42,271 bases of DNA from an uncultured Pelagibacteraceae bacterium. Lineage in GTDB: Bacteria; Pseudomonadota; Alphaproteobacteria; Pelagibacterales; Pelagibacteraceae. Of the stretch, positions 8,668 through 16,972 are shown piece by piece. The notes below the pieces were generated by a model, which worked only from the letters and a program-made list of their open reading frames with translations, was not told the DNA's origin and did not search any database. The stretch covers positions 1-42,271 of the forward strand of contig CACMYV010000008.1 in NCBI GenBank assembly GCA_902617975.1. Reading direction: 5' to 3'. The translations under genes were made by a program, and so were the position numbers. Every line of letters begins with the position of its first letter. The stretch's first letter is position 1.

Positions 8668-9972
8668 TTGGATTTAATAAACAACAATTTCTGTGGATGG
8701 ACAAGACAACTTCCTGAGAGAAGTAATTTTAAATTACTAGATCAAGACATTTACTGTGATTATTTAATTGTAGGAGCTGGGTATACAGGATTATCAGCTG
8801 CTAGAAAACTTTCAGATATAATGAAAGATAAAAAAATTATTCTCATTGATGCACAGTTAGCGGGTGAGGGTGGAAGTTCAAGAAATTCAGGCTATCTAGT
8901 TGATACTACATTAAATGATGGTTTTAAATCTAACAGCGATGAAGAGAATTATGTAAAAAAAACAAAAATATATCACTTGGGTATAGAAGCTGTTAGAAAA
9001 TTTATAAAAGAATATCAGGTTGATTGTGATTGGAATGAATGTGGAAAATATTTTGCTTCCTCTAAAGAGCAAGATGAGACAAAAGCTCAATCGTTCAGCA
9101 AATTATTAAATAGTCTTGGTTTTAAAAATAAAATTTTATTTAATAAAGAGTTAACTGAAAAATTGGGAACGCCTTTTTATAAAATTGGAGTTTTTACCTC
9201 AGGAGGAATTCTTTTAAACCCTGGTAAATTAGCTAGAGCAATGGTTGATACATTGCCAGATAATGTAAAATTATATGAAAATTCTCAAATTTATAATTGG
9301 AAAAAGATTAATAACAAAATTGAATGTTTTACAAAAAAGCACAAAATAACTACTAAAAAAATTATTTTTTGCACAAACGGTTTTTTGAAATATTTGAATG
9401 TAAAAAAAAATTATAGTTTCCCAATCACATTAACTGCTAGTCTCACGAGAAAACTCACAGATAAAGAATTTAAAGATATAGGTTCTCCAAAAGAGTGGGG
9501 TGTTCTTCCTATAAGACCAATGGGTGCTACGATAAGAATGACTAAAGATAGGAGAATACTTATAAGAAATACTGTAGAGTTAAGAAACCCTTTTTCAATG
9601 AATAGAAATGAATTAAATAAAAGAGCTGCAATTCATAAAGAAGGCATCAAGAAAAGATTTAAACAATTACCTGATAATATAATAGAGAGCAGTTGGTCGG
9701 GAATTGTATGTAGAAGTGGTAATAGCTCTCAAATATTTGAAAAAATTGATGATAATATTTTTAGCGCAGGCTGTTACAATGGATCTGGCATTGGAGTAGG
9801 AACACTATTCGGTGAACAAATAGCCTTAATGGCCTCTAATCAACAATCTAATGAAATAGAAGTAATACAACAAAGAAAAAAACCAAACTGGTTACCACCA
9901 CAACCCTTTTTAAATTTGGGAATTTACACTAGATTAGCTTACGAAAGGATAAAAGCTCAAACTGAAATTTAA
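8668..9972 (+). CDS. FAD-dependent amine oxidase-like oxidoreductase (DAO family)
   Basis: Protein of 434 residues of the DadA/OrdL type. The FAD Rossmann motif YLIVGAGYTGLSAARKL lies at about 32-48, followed by the family's GEGGSSRNSGYL (about 70-81); a C-terminal FAD contact is CYNGSGIGVGTLFGEQ (about 370-385). These enzymes oxidise primary or secondary amines to aldehydes. After xsc, an oxidase turning taurine or N-methyltaurine into sulfoacetaldehyde would make sense (compare TauY taurine dehydrogenase), but that is inference. The start is TTG at 8668; the first in-frame ATG falls after the FAD motif, so a non-ATG start is required. It overlaps the next gene by one base (TAATG). Confidence 0.85.
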   Translation: MDLINNNFCGWTRQLPERSNFKLLDQDIYCDYLIVGAGYTGLSAARKLSDIMKDKKIILIDAQLAGEGGSSRNSGYLVDTTLNDGFKSNSDEENYVKKTKIYHLGIEAVRKFIKEYQVDCDWNECGKYFASSKEQDETKAQSFSKLLNSLGFKNKILFNKELTEKLGTPFYKIGVFTSGGILLNPGKLARAMVDTLPDNVKLYENSQIYNWKKINNKIECFTKKHKITTKKIIFCTNGFLKYLNVKKNYSFPITLTASLTRKLTDKEFKDIGSPKEWGVLPIRPMGATIRMTKDRRILIRNTVELRNPFSMNRNELNKRAAIHKEGIKKRFKQLPDNIIESSWSGIVCRSGNSSQIFEKIDDNIFSAGCYNGSGIGVGTLFGEQIALMASNQQSNEIEVIQQRKKPNWLPPQPFLNLGIYTRLAYERIKAQTEI

Positions 9973-10178
9973 TGAAAAAAAATTTAAAGCTTATAGTTTT
10001 TTTAGTATTAGGAATTATAGCTCTTTACATCTCAACTAATTATTATAACGATTTTAATAGAAGCAAAACTATTAAAGCATGTATAATTGGAAAAGCTGAA
10101 TTAGATTCTAAAAAAACTAAAGAGGACAGATTATCAAACGAACAAATTAAAAAATTTTGTGAAGATCAAATAAAATGA
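9972..10178 (+). CDS. Small membrane-anchored protein (68 residues), unknown
   Basis: One N-terminal hydrophobic helix (about 5-23, LKLIVFLVLGIIALYIS), then a short charged, probably periplasmic domain with two cysteines (C36 and C63) that could form a disulfide. It overlaps the oxidoreductase stop by one base and the aminotransferase start by four bases, so it is firmly embedded in the operon. I recognise no family. A role as membrane anchor or small partner of the preceding oxidoreductase is possible, by analogy with the small TauX partner of taurine dehydrogenase, but there is no sequence evidence for that. Confidence 0.68.
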   Translation: MKKNLKLIVFLVLGIIALYISTNYYNDFNRSKTIKACIIGKAELDSKKTKEDRLSNEQIKKFCEDQIK

Positions 10179-11323
10179 TGAAAAAATCAAAAAGATCAGA
10201 TGTTGATCCATTTATAGTAATGGATGTAATGGAATCTGCTAGAATTGCAGAGGAAAAAGGTAAAGATATAATTCATATGGAGGTAGGGCAGCCAGGAACA
10301 CCGGCACCTAAGATTGCTAAAGATTATATTACTAATGAGATAAACAAAAACAATCTAGGTTACACAGTATCGCTAGGTCTACCTGATCTAAGAACAAAAA
10401 TTTCAAAGTTATATGGAGATTGGTACAATTTAGATTTAAATCCAAATAGAATAGTAGTTACAACAGGGTCTTCCGGAGCCTTTATATTATCGTTTTCGGC
10501 ATTGTTTGATAGTGGAGACAGAGTTGGAATTGGATCTCCAAGTTATCCTAGCTATAGACAAATACTAAAAACACTAAGTTTGGAAACTGTAGATATTCAA
10601 ACTAAACTTCAAAATAGATTTCAACCTGTTCCAGAAGATATTACAAATAATAATTTAAATGGAATTCTTGTTGCATCGCCTGCAAATCCAACTGGTTCTA
10701 TGCTGGATAAACAATCTTTAGAGAATTTAATTAATACTGCAAATGAAAACAATGTAAGCTTTATTAGTGATGAGATTTATCACGGAATACAATATGAAAA
10801 TAATCCAACTTCAGCTTTAGAGATTACAGATAATTGCTATGTAATTAATTCTTTTTCAAAATACTTTTCTATGACTGGTTGGCGAATAGGATGGATGGTT
10901 GTACCAGAAGATCATGTCAGACAAGTAGAAAGACTCTCGCAAAATTTATTTGTCTGTCCTCCACACGCAAGTCAAGTTACAGCTCTTGCTTCATTGGATG
11001 CAAATGAAGAGTTACAATCAAATGTAGAAGTATATAAAAAAAATAGAGAGATACTATTAGAGGAATTACCTAAGGCAGGATTAAAAAAGTTTTCACCACC
11101 TGATGGAGCTTTTTACATTTATGTTGATATATCTGAATATTCAAATGATAGCTTAGCTTTTTGTAAAAAAGTTTTAGATGAAGCAAATGTTGCAATAACA
11201 CCAGGAATTGATTTTGATCAAAAAAGAGGAAATTCTACTATACGATTCTCATACGCAAGAAGCACAAAAGATATAATTGAAGGTGCTAAGAGAATTAAAG
11301 ATTTTATGTCTAAAAATTATTAA
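10175..11323 (+). CDS. PLP-dependent aminotransferase, class I/II
   Basis: Fold-type I aminotransferase of 382 residues. Visible motifs are VTTGSSGAFILSF (phosphate-binding region), SPANPTGSM, DEIYHGIQY (PLP ring Asp and Tyr) and the Schiff-base lysine K229 in NSFSKYFSMTGWRIGW, with the substrate-carboxylate Arg in STIRFSYA near the end. The family converts amino acids such as alanine or aspartate with 2-oxoglutarate. As last gene of the xsc operon it may recycle amino groups or form sulfopyruvate or sulfoacetaldehyde; classical taurine:pyruvate aminotransferase is a class III enzyme, so that identity is unlikely. Two adjacent ATG codons (10175 and 10178) are both possible starts. A terminator begins at the stop codon. 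Confidence 0.88.
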   Translation: MMKKSKRSDVDPFIVMDVMESARIAEEKGKDIIHMEVGQPGTPAPKIAKDYITNEINKNNLGYTVSLGLPDLRTKISKLYGDWYNLDLNPNRIVVTTGSSGAFILSFSALFDSGDRVGIGSPSYPSYRQILKTLSLETVDIQTKLQNRFQPVPEDITNNNLNGILVASPANPTGSMLDKQSLENLINTANENNVSFISDEIYHGIQYENNPTSALEITDNCYVINSFSKYFSMTGWRIGWMVVPEDHVRQVERLSQNLFVCPPHASQVTALASLDANEELQSNVEVYKKNREILLEELPKAGLKKFSPPDGAFYIYVDISEYSNDSLAFCKKVLDEANVAITPGIDFDQKRGNSTIRFSYARSTKDIIEGAKRIKDFMSKNY

Positions 11324-11369
11324 AAGGGGTCAGCTCAATTGGTTATTACCAAAAGAGCTCCCCTTTTTT
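11322..11369 (+). terminator. Rho-independent terminator of the xsc operon
   Basis: Left arm AAAAGGGG (11322-11329), a TC bulge, AGCTC (11332-11336); an 18-base loop; right arm GAGCT (11355-11359) with CCCC and a T run (11360-11369). The stem overlaps the aminotransferase stop codon. The A-rich left side also gives a weaker U tract on the opposite strand, so it may act in both directions. Confidence 0.85.
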
Positions 11370-11671
11370 ATGCCATTTTGGCCAAATCCATCAAATGGAT
11401 TTAGTTTGTGTTATTTTTAATATGTGATATCTCACCAGCTAAGTGTCAGGTGGCGTTATTCTAAGCATTTGCACCTCCTTCACTTATAAAAATAAGTTTT
11501 AGGTAGGTTGTATTCAACAAATTTATTTCTATTTTTTATAAATATATTATTTGAATACAACCTGTCTCTTTAGTAGATTCTCGATATCAAAATAATCTAA
11601 ATATTCCCAAACTCTTAAATGAAACTTATGTCACAGAGACAGATAATAAATATATTTGTAATTAAAATCTC
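11370..11671. other. Non-coding, structured intergenic region
   Basis: No convincing gene on either strand across about 300 bases, which is long for this genome. It holds several inverted repeats: 11384-11402 (8-bp arms, 3-base loop), 11482-11497 (ACTTAT/ATAAGT followed by TTTT), 11505-11563 (perfect 13-bp arms) and a further 8-bp pair, 11562-11569 with 11635-11642, that competes with the previous one for the same bases. On the minus strand a GGAGGTG ribosome-binding site (11478-11472) precedes a nine-codon frame (11468-11439). The region may encode a small RNA or serve as a leader for the downstream gene pair. No known riboswitch or housekeeping RNA consensus was recognised. Confidence 0.5.
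11505..11563. repeat. Perfect 13-bp inverted repeat
   Basis: AGGTTGTATTCAA at 11505-11517 is matched exactly by its reverse complement at 11551-11563, with 33 A+T-rich bases between. No T tract follows on either side, so it is not a standard terminator. It could be an RNA hairpin or a protein-binding palindrome. Confidence 0.75.
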
Positions 11672-11863
11672 ATGAAAACTATATTTGTCATTGGATCAAA
11701 AAAACATACTCTAAAATACACAAGAAAAATGCCTGAGGGTGAAGTTAAGAAAATGAAATCTTTTGTTACAAACAAAGGGCAAAAACTTGAAAAAACTTCA
11801 AAATTTAAAATTTTAAAAGTATCAGACGACAAAACTTCAAGAACTTTCAAAATCAGTCTTTAA
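11672..11863 (+). CDS. Small basic protein (63 residues), unknown
   Basis: Lys-rich peptide with a beta-strand-like pattern (KTIFVIGSKKHTLKYTRK at the start, KFKILKVSDDKTSRTFKIS at the end). No signal peptide or helix-forming membrane segment. It ends 9 bases before the photolyase start, so the two are likely co-transcribed. A frame of similar size exists on the other strand (11662-11850), but it has no neighbour to pair with and lacks a ribosome-binding site, so the plus strand is preferred. The charge suggests nucleic-acid contact; that is speculation. Confidence 0.6.
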   Translation: MKTIFVIGSKKHTLKYTRKMPEGEVKKMKSFVTNKGQKLEKTSKFKILKVSDDKTSRTFKISL

Positions 11864-11872
11864 TTATTTAAA

Positions 11873-13330
11873 ATGAACAAAATCGTATGGTTTAGGAACG
11901 ATCTACGTGTATCTAATAATGATGCATTTAACGAAGCTGCAAAATCAGGAAAGATTTTACCAATTTACATATTTGATAAAGAATATCACAAATTACCTAC
12001 ATCAAGCTCATTCCATCTAGATTTTTTAAAATCATCATTAGAAGATTTGAAAAAAACACTAAGTGAAAAATATAATTCTAAACTTAACATATATTACGGA
12101 GATACATTAGAAATTTTAAGTCATTTAACTAATAAATTTAAAATAAATGAGGTTTATTCAAATATAATATTCAAGAACATGTACATAACTAACTTAGACA
12201 AAGAAGTTAGTTTTTTATTTAAAGAAAAAAATATTAATTGGAAAATATCAAATCAATTTGGCGTTCAACTAAACCATAGAATTAGAAATAAATGGTCGTA
12301 TAATTGGAATAAATTTATAGATAGTGAAAGCATTAATTCAAATTTAAATTGTGAGTTTATTTCAGATAATTATGTAGAAGATTTATCGAAAGTAGAAACA
12401 AACAACTTAGAAAACGGAAAAACTCAAATTGGTGGAAGACAAAACGCACTTCAACTTTTAGATTCTTTCCTTAATGATAGATCAGAAAATTACCAAAAAG
12501 AAATGTCTTCGCCGATAACTGGAGAAACTTCCTGTTCTAGATTAAGCCCTCATATTGCATTTGGAAATATTTCTATTAAAGAAATTTTTAAAAAAACTAA
12601 TGATAAGTTAAAATCCAATTTATCTTTTACAAAAAAGAAATCCTTAATTGCTTTTAAAAGCAGGTTAGCCTGGCACTGTCATTTTATTCAAAAGTTATAT
12701 GATGAACCAGAAATTGAATTTAGAAATATGAATAGCGCTTATAATGGAATAAGAGAAAATGATTTTAATGAAGATTATCATTTAGCGTGGAAAAATGGAA
12801 CTACTGGTTATCCGTTTGTTGATGCATGCATGAGGTACCTCAGAACTAATGGATGGATTAATTTTAGAATGAGAGCAATGTTAGTTTCATTTGCGTCTTA
12901 TCAATTATGGCTTGATTGGAAAAAAACATCAAAACATTTAGCAAAATTATTTACCGATTATGAGCCAGGTATTCATTATTCACAATTTCAAATGCAATCA
13001 GGAACAACAGGAATAAATTCAATAAGAATTTACAATCCAATTAAACAATCAATTGATCAAGATCCCACTGGAGATTTTATAAAAAAATGGGTTCCAGAAT
13101 TAAAAAATGTTCCAGGAAAATTAATTCATGAACCATGGAAATTAACATTCATTGAACAAAAAGGAATTAATTTAGAAATTGGTAAAGATTATCCATCACC
13201 AATAGTTGATAATAAAATATCGACTAAAATTGCTAAGGAAAAAATCTGGAATGTTAAGAAAACAACAGAAGCAAAAATTATTTCAGCTGAAGTATTAAGT
13301 AAACACGCTAGTTTATCTCAAAGAAGATAA
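11873..13330 (+). CDS. phrB: Cryptochrome/DNA photolyase family protein
   Basis: Protein of 485 residues. The N-terminal antenna-binding domain starts [16 protein letters not shown] and runs to about residue 130. The FAD-binding helical domain covers about 195-470, with [18 protein letters not shown], the region [18 protein letters not shown], and [17 protein letters not shown] near 380. It uses blue light to reverse pyrimidine dimers, as expected for a surface-ocean bacterium. The block around [19 protein letters not shown] diverges from E. coli PhrB, so the exact subgroup (CPD photolyase or another cryptochrome/photolyase clade) is open. Transcription converges with a possible 45-residue gene downstream. 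Confidence 0.9.
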   Translation: MNKIVWFRNDLRVSNNDAFNEAAKSGKILPIYIFDKEYHKLPTSSSFHLDFLKSSLEDLKKTLSEKYNSKLNIYYGDTLEILSHLTNKFKINEVYSNIIFKNMYITNLDKEVSFLFKEKNINWKISNQFGVQLNHRIRNKWSYNWNKFIDSESINSNLNCEFISDNYVEDLSKVETNNLENGKTQIGGRQNALQLLDSFLNDRSENYQKEMSSPITGETSCSRLSPHIAFGNISIKEIFKKTNDKLKSNLSFTKKKSLIAFKSRLAWHCHFIQKLYDEPEIEFRNMNSAYNGIRENDFNEDYHLAWKNGTTGYPFVDACMRYLRTNGWINFRMRAMLVSFASYQLWLDWKKTSKHLAKLFTDYEPGIHYSQFQMQSGTTGINSIRIYNPIKQSIDQDPTGDFIKKWVPELKNVPGKLIHEPWKLTFIEQKGINLEIGKDYPSPIVDNKISTKIAKEKIWNVKKTTEAKIISAEVLSKHASLSQRR

Positions 13331-13333
13331 AAT

Positions 13334-13471
13334 TTAATTACCGTAAGGTATTCCAACTAATTTTCCATTTTCATTATAAAAATAAAAATAGTTTGGATTT
13401 ATTACCTTTGGCTTTTTTGATAGCGTTTTAGATTTAATTATTGATTTATTTTTTTTTGATTTATTTTTCAC
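13334..13471 (-). CDS. Possible small Lys-rich protein (45 residues)
   Basis: A GTG-initiated minus-strand frame encodes 45 residues: a very basic, Lys/Ser-rich N-terminal half, then VINPNYFYFYNENGKLVGIP. The aromatic end (PNYFYFYNENGKLVG) looks like a folded conserved segment rather than random translation. It ends three bases from the photolyase stop, a convergent arrangement common here. There is no ATG and no clear ribosome-binding site, so confidence is modest. Confidence 0.4.
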   Translation of the reverse strand: MKNKSKKNKSIIKSKTLSKKPKVINPNYFYFYNENGKLVGIPYGN

Positions 13472-13582
13472 AGTTTATAGTTACTAAAAAAAATTAGGTA
13501 AACTATTGATAACTTTTCAACCCAGATATGCATTTATTCTTAATCAATAAATTCAAATTAAGTATATCTATTCATTTTACTT

Positions 13583-16174
13583 ATGAAATTATCTGAATTA
13601 TTTGAGCAAAATGGCTTTGATTTAGGAAATCTAAAAGAATCCTTTGGATTAATAGATGGAATATCAGAACATATAATAGCTGAAAGTGATGAAGTTTTAG
13701 CAAAGCAGCATCAAATTTCTGAAAACATTTATTTTTTAATTAAAGGCAAAGCTACATTTACCAAGTATTTTGAAACAAAATCTATAACCTTTGCAAAAAT
13801 AACAAAGCCTGCAACACCATTAGGTATATCTGGACTTAATCAACCCAATAGATTTATGGGTGAAATATTTATTGAAGGTGGAACAGAATATATCTCGATA
13901 AAACTAAATGATTTAAGAGATTTACAACAAAAAAATAGTAAACTTATATCAACATTATACTCAGCCATTTCGTTTTTTTCTTTCCAACTGCTTGTCTCTT
14001 CAAGAAATTTAAACACTTTGTATAAAGATGATGAAATACAAATTTCTCCAGGCATCCCATCAGAAAAAAGTATTACAAATATACATAGAATTAAATCTGC
14101 TACTTTTTTTTCAACACTTACTGATGATGACTTAGAAAAGTTTATTAAATTAGGTAATATTAAGATGTATTCATCAAATCAATATATAGTTAAAGAGGGG
14201 GATGTTTCTAAAGGTTTAAAAATATTATTAAGTGGTAAAGTTGATGGCTTATTCCACAACTTTATTAATGGAAAAATAAGAAGAAATTTTAGAACTCTAA
14301 CTAGAGCTGGTATTGCTCTAACTTTATCTTCCGGGAAAGGAGATTTTTTTAATCCGTATACAATTAAATCTACCAGGGATACGAAAGTTTTACATATTTC
14401 TAACGAAGCCCTTGAAAATCTGATTATTTCTGACCCTGAATTATCAATAAAGATTTTCAAAAGACAATTGTGGCAGCTAGGACGTTTCCAACAAAGTGCA
14501 ACTGGTCTAACAAAATATTCAGCGGAAAACGAATTAGAATTTGTTAATTTATTATTGAAAGATAATACTGCAAGAATACCTGCTAGTTCTAAGTTATATA
14601 GTATTCCACATTTATTGAAGAGTACTCATACTTATGCAATGGCATTTGATGTTGTTTACGAACTACTTATTAAAGGAAATGAGATAGAAAAATCATTATC
14701 TAGTTTAATAAAAGACACCTTAAATAATTTAGAAAGAGAGTCTCGTTTCCACAGCCAATTAAATATTATTTATAATAGAGTTTCAAATTCTTCTAGTAAT
14801 TCAGATAAAACAAAATTAAGAGAGTTAACCAATTCAAATTTCACCAAAGCTTTTGATAATGTTAAATATGTAATTAAGGGTTGGGAAAATTTGCCAGATG
14901 AACCAACAAATATTTTTTTTTACAATCACTTAGCAGCTATAGATGATAATCAGCTTGCAAATGGACATTCATTTTCAATCGACAGTCATTTCATCAGTTC
15001 AAAAATATTACATCCAAAATATAATGATGGAGGCCAACGTATCGTTAGAACAAGTCGGAACACAGAATTTTGGAGATATAATTACTATGAAAATTTAGAT
15101 TACATTTTTGTTCATACCCCAGAGTCTGATAAGTTGGACGAAAGCGAAGAGGAAAAGAAATTAAGAAAACAAAAGCTTTTTGATGAAGCACAAAAGGTAT
15201 TTAATCAAAAACAACCGATTGTAATTGCCCCCGAAGGAACATCAGAAACAGAAGATAATAAAACAATAACATCTCCAGGACCATTTAAAGCTGGAGCATT
15301 TAACCTTGCATTTAAACTTAGCCCAAAACCAAAACTTATTCCAATTGCCCTTGCTAATTTTGATTATCCAGTTTCTAAAACAATATATTCAGCAGTTATT
15401 AAGGAGCCAATAACTATAAGTGATCATGTCAAAGATCCAGAAAATCAAGATGAAATGAAAAGCTTCTTAGATAATTACAGAACCAAATTTAGATCCTATG
15501 TAGAAGAAGCTATTGATTTAGCTAAAAATGTTCAAGACAACATAGATAAAATAGAGAATTTGAAAACTAATGTAAATTTAGTGAGTCCAGTTGAAGAAGA
15601 GTTTGAATTAGATGTTAGAGAATTGGAACATAATTCTTTTCAACAGACAAAAACAAATAACAGTGTTGCTTTGTATGGTAGTTCAACTTTTAAAATGTGG
15701 GATAATGCCAAAAACGATTTATCAATAAATAATCTTTATAATTTAGGTTTTGGTGGCTCAACCTTAGTCTCTTGTAGAAGATATTTTGATAGATTAGTTG
15801 CTCCTTTAAACCCATCTAATCTTTTCTTTTATGCCGGAGATAATGACATTGGTTATGGAATGGATAGCGATGAATTGTTAAAAGAATTTTTATTATTTTC
15901 TAATCAAGTTGAAGAAAAACTACCAAGAGCGAAATGTTTTTTTATATCTATTAAACCCAGTCCTTTTAGGAGAGATCTTATGACAACAATTTTAGATGCT
16001 AATTCAAAGATAAAAAAACACTTAACCAATTTAAAAATGTGGGATTATATTGATATTACAACACCCATGATAAATGCAGGTTATGATAAGTTTTACGATG
16101 AAGATCCACTACATATGAACGAACTTGGATATAGTTTATTAAGTAAACTTGTAAGAGATAAAATTTACAATTAA
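13583..16174 (+). CDS. Three-part fusion: cyclic-nucleotide-binding-like, PlsC-like acyltransferase, SGNH hydrolase
   Basis: Protein of 863 residues with no signal peptide. Residues about 20-130 and 160-300 look like two cNMP-binding/CRP-type beta-barrels (ISENIYFLIKGKATF; YIVKEGDVSKGLKILLSGKV). About 420-640 resembles a glycerolipid acyltransferase: HX4D motif HLAAID with H449 and D454, PEGT with E551, and PIAL afterwards. About 690-863 is an SGNH/GDSL hydrolase with all blocks: GSS (S701 as likely nucleophile), GFGGS, GDND (G752-N754) and DPLH (D841, H844). A plausible role is signal- or ligand-controlled lipid acyl transfer and deacylation, but the substrates are unknown. A DUF4174-like gene follows after 8 bases. 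I do not know this architecture from a characterised protein. Confidence 0.85.
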   Translation: MKLSELFEQNGFDLGNLKESFGLIDGISEHIIAESDEVLAKQHQISENIYFLIKGKATFTKYFETKSITFAKITKPATPLGISGLNQPNRFMGEIFIEGGTEYISIKLNDLRDLQQKNSKLISTLYSAISFFSFQLLVSSRNLNTLYKDDEIQISPGIPSEKSITNIHRIKSATFFSTLTDDDLEKFIKLGNIKMYSSNQYIVKEGDVSKGLKILLSGKVDGLFHNFINGKIRRNFRTLTRAGIALTLSSGKGDFFNPYTIKSTRDTKVLHISNEALENLIISDPELSIKIFKRQLWQLGRFQQSATGLTKYSAENELEFVNLLLKDNTARIPASSKLYSIPHLLKSTHTYAMAFDVVYELLIKGNEIEKSLSSLIKDTLNNLERESRFHSQLNIIYNRVSNSSSNSDKTKLRELTNSNFTKAFDNVKYVIKGWENLPDEPTNIFFYNHLAAIDDNQLANGHSFSIDSHFISSKILHPKYNDGGQRIVRTSRNTEFWRYNYYENLDYIFVHTPESDKLDESEEEKKLRKQKLFDEAQKVFNQKQPIVIAPEGTSETEDNKTITSPGPFKAGAFNLAFKLSPKPKLIPIALANFDYPVSKTIYSAVIKEPITISDHVKDPENQDEMKSFLDNYRTKFRSYVEEAIDLAKNVQDNIDKIENLKTNVNLVSPVEEEFELDVRELEHNSFQQTKTNNSVALYGSSTFKMWDNAKNDLSINNLYNLGFGGSTLVSCRRYFDRLVAPLNPSNLFFYAGDNDIGYGMDSDELLKEFLLFSNQVEEKLPRAKCFFISIKPSPFRRDLMTTILDANSKIKKHLTNLKMWDYIDITTPMINAGYDKFYDEDPLHMNELGYSLLSKLVRDKIYN

Positions 16175-16182
16175 TATTTTTA

Positions 16183-16728
16183 ATGAGTTTTAAAAAATAT
16201 CTATGGAAATGTAGATTGTTAGTCCTCAATACGCCTAATTATAGTCATCCAGAATATAAAAGATCAAAAGATTTGTATCAAAAAGAAATTAAAGGCTTCC
16301 ACAAAAGATACATAAAATTAGTTACAAAATTAGATAAATCAAAAAAATTTAAAGTTACTTTAATTGGTTTTGATGGCACAAAAAAAATTGAGTTAGATAA
16401 AGTATATACAAAAAAAATCTTTGATATAGTTGATAAAATGCCAATGAATAAACTAATCAAAGATAAAAAATTTAAACCATTAAATCTTTCTTTATTTTCA
16501 GATTATAAACCAGAGACAACCTTAAAGGGCTTAGGATTTAAAGATAAAGAAAAAGCATTGTTTACTGTTTCAGCCATAAAAAAGAGACCAATAAAATATC
16601 AAGTAAATGTTATTGCAACTATGCTAGGTAGGGCTAAGAATCATCCAAATAAAACAAAAGACATGAATGATGCAATAATTGTATTTAACAAATGGATGGA
16701 AAATTATAAGAAAAATAAAAAAAAATGA
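16183..16728 (+). CDS. DUF4174-like hypothetical protein
   Basis: Lys-rich protein of 181 residues. The first half resembles DUF4174: a start around WKCRLLVLNTPNY, a strand KFKVTLIGFDGTKKIEL, and DKMPMNKLI at about 85-93, the family's usual end. The second half (about 100-181) is a distinct helical piece with GLGFKDKEKALFTVSAIKKR and HPNKTKDMNDAIIVFNKWM. So this may be a two-domain protein. No signal peptide or catalytic motif is evident. It follows the fusion gene by 8 bases and overlaps the next gene by four bases (ATGA), pointing to one transcript. Confidence 0.7.
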   Translation: MSFKKYLWKCRLLVLNTPNYSHPEYKRSKDLYQKEIKGFHKRYIKLVTKLDKSKKFKVTLIGFDGTKKIELDKVYTKKIFDIVDKMPMNKLIKDKKFKPLNLSLFSDYKPETTLKGLGFKDKEKALFTVSAIKKRPIKYQVNVIATMLGRAKNHPNKTKDMNDAIIVFNKWMENYKKNKKK

Positions 16729-16922
16729 TTGAATTTTTATTTAAAGTATCGCTTTTAATCCTTGGTTTAATAGTAATTAGGTTTGGTATAATTCAGATTA
16801 GAAAGTACAAAAAGGGAGAAATTAGATCAAAGAATAATATTTTTAGTCAAATTTCATTTTTAATTTTCTTTGCAGCAATTATAGGGTTGGTTATTTATTC
16901 AATATTAGGCTTACTTGATTAA
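16725..16922 (+). CDS. Small two-helix membrane protein (65 residues)
   Basis: Two hydrophobic segments (about 3-23 and 42-62) flank a basic loop (RKYKKGEIRSKNN). No family recognised. The ATGA overlap with the preceding gene supports translation. It may form a small membrane partner for the products of the two upstream genes, by context only. Confidence 0.65.
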   Translation: MIEFLFKVSLLILGLIVIRFGIIQIRKYKKGEIRSKNNIFSQISFLIFFAAIIGLVIYSILGLLD

Positions 16923-16972
16923 GCTAATTTATCTCATATTATAATTTTTAAATTCTAATAAAGAGCTTAATT

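Noticed and set aside
11472..11480. CACCTCCTT on the plus strand matches the 3' end of 16S rRNA.
   Set aside because: Only nine bases match and nothing around them resembles 16S rRNA. It is explained equally well as the complement of a minus-strand ribosome-binding site.
11505..11563. Inverted repeat considered as ends of a miniature transposon.
   Set aside because: Only 33 bases separate the arms, and no flanking target duplication or second copy is visible in the window.
11370..11671. Possible 6S RNA, signal recognition particle RNA or tmRNA in the non-coding region.
   Set aside because: No conserved core of any of these was found: no SRP tetraloop region, no tmRNA tag or tRNA-like ends, and no long two-arm 6S helix.
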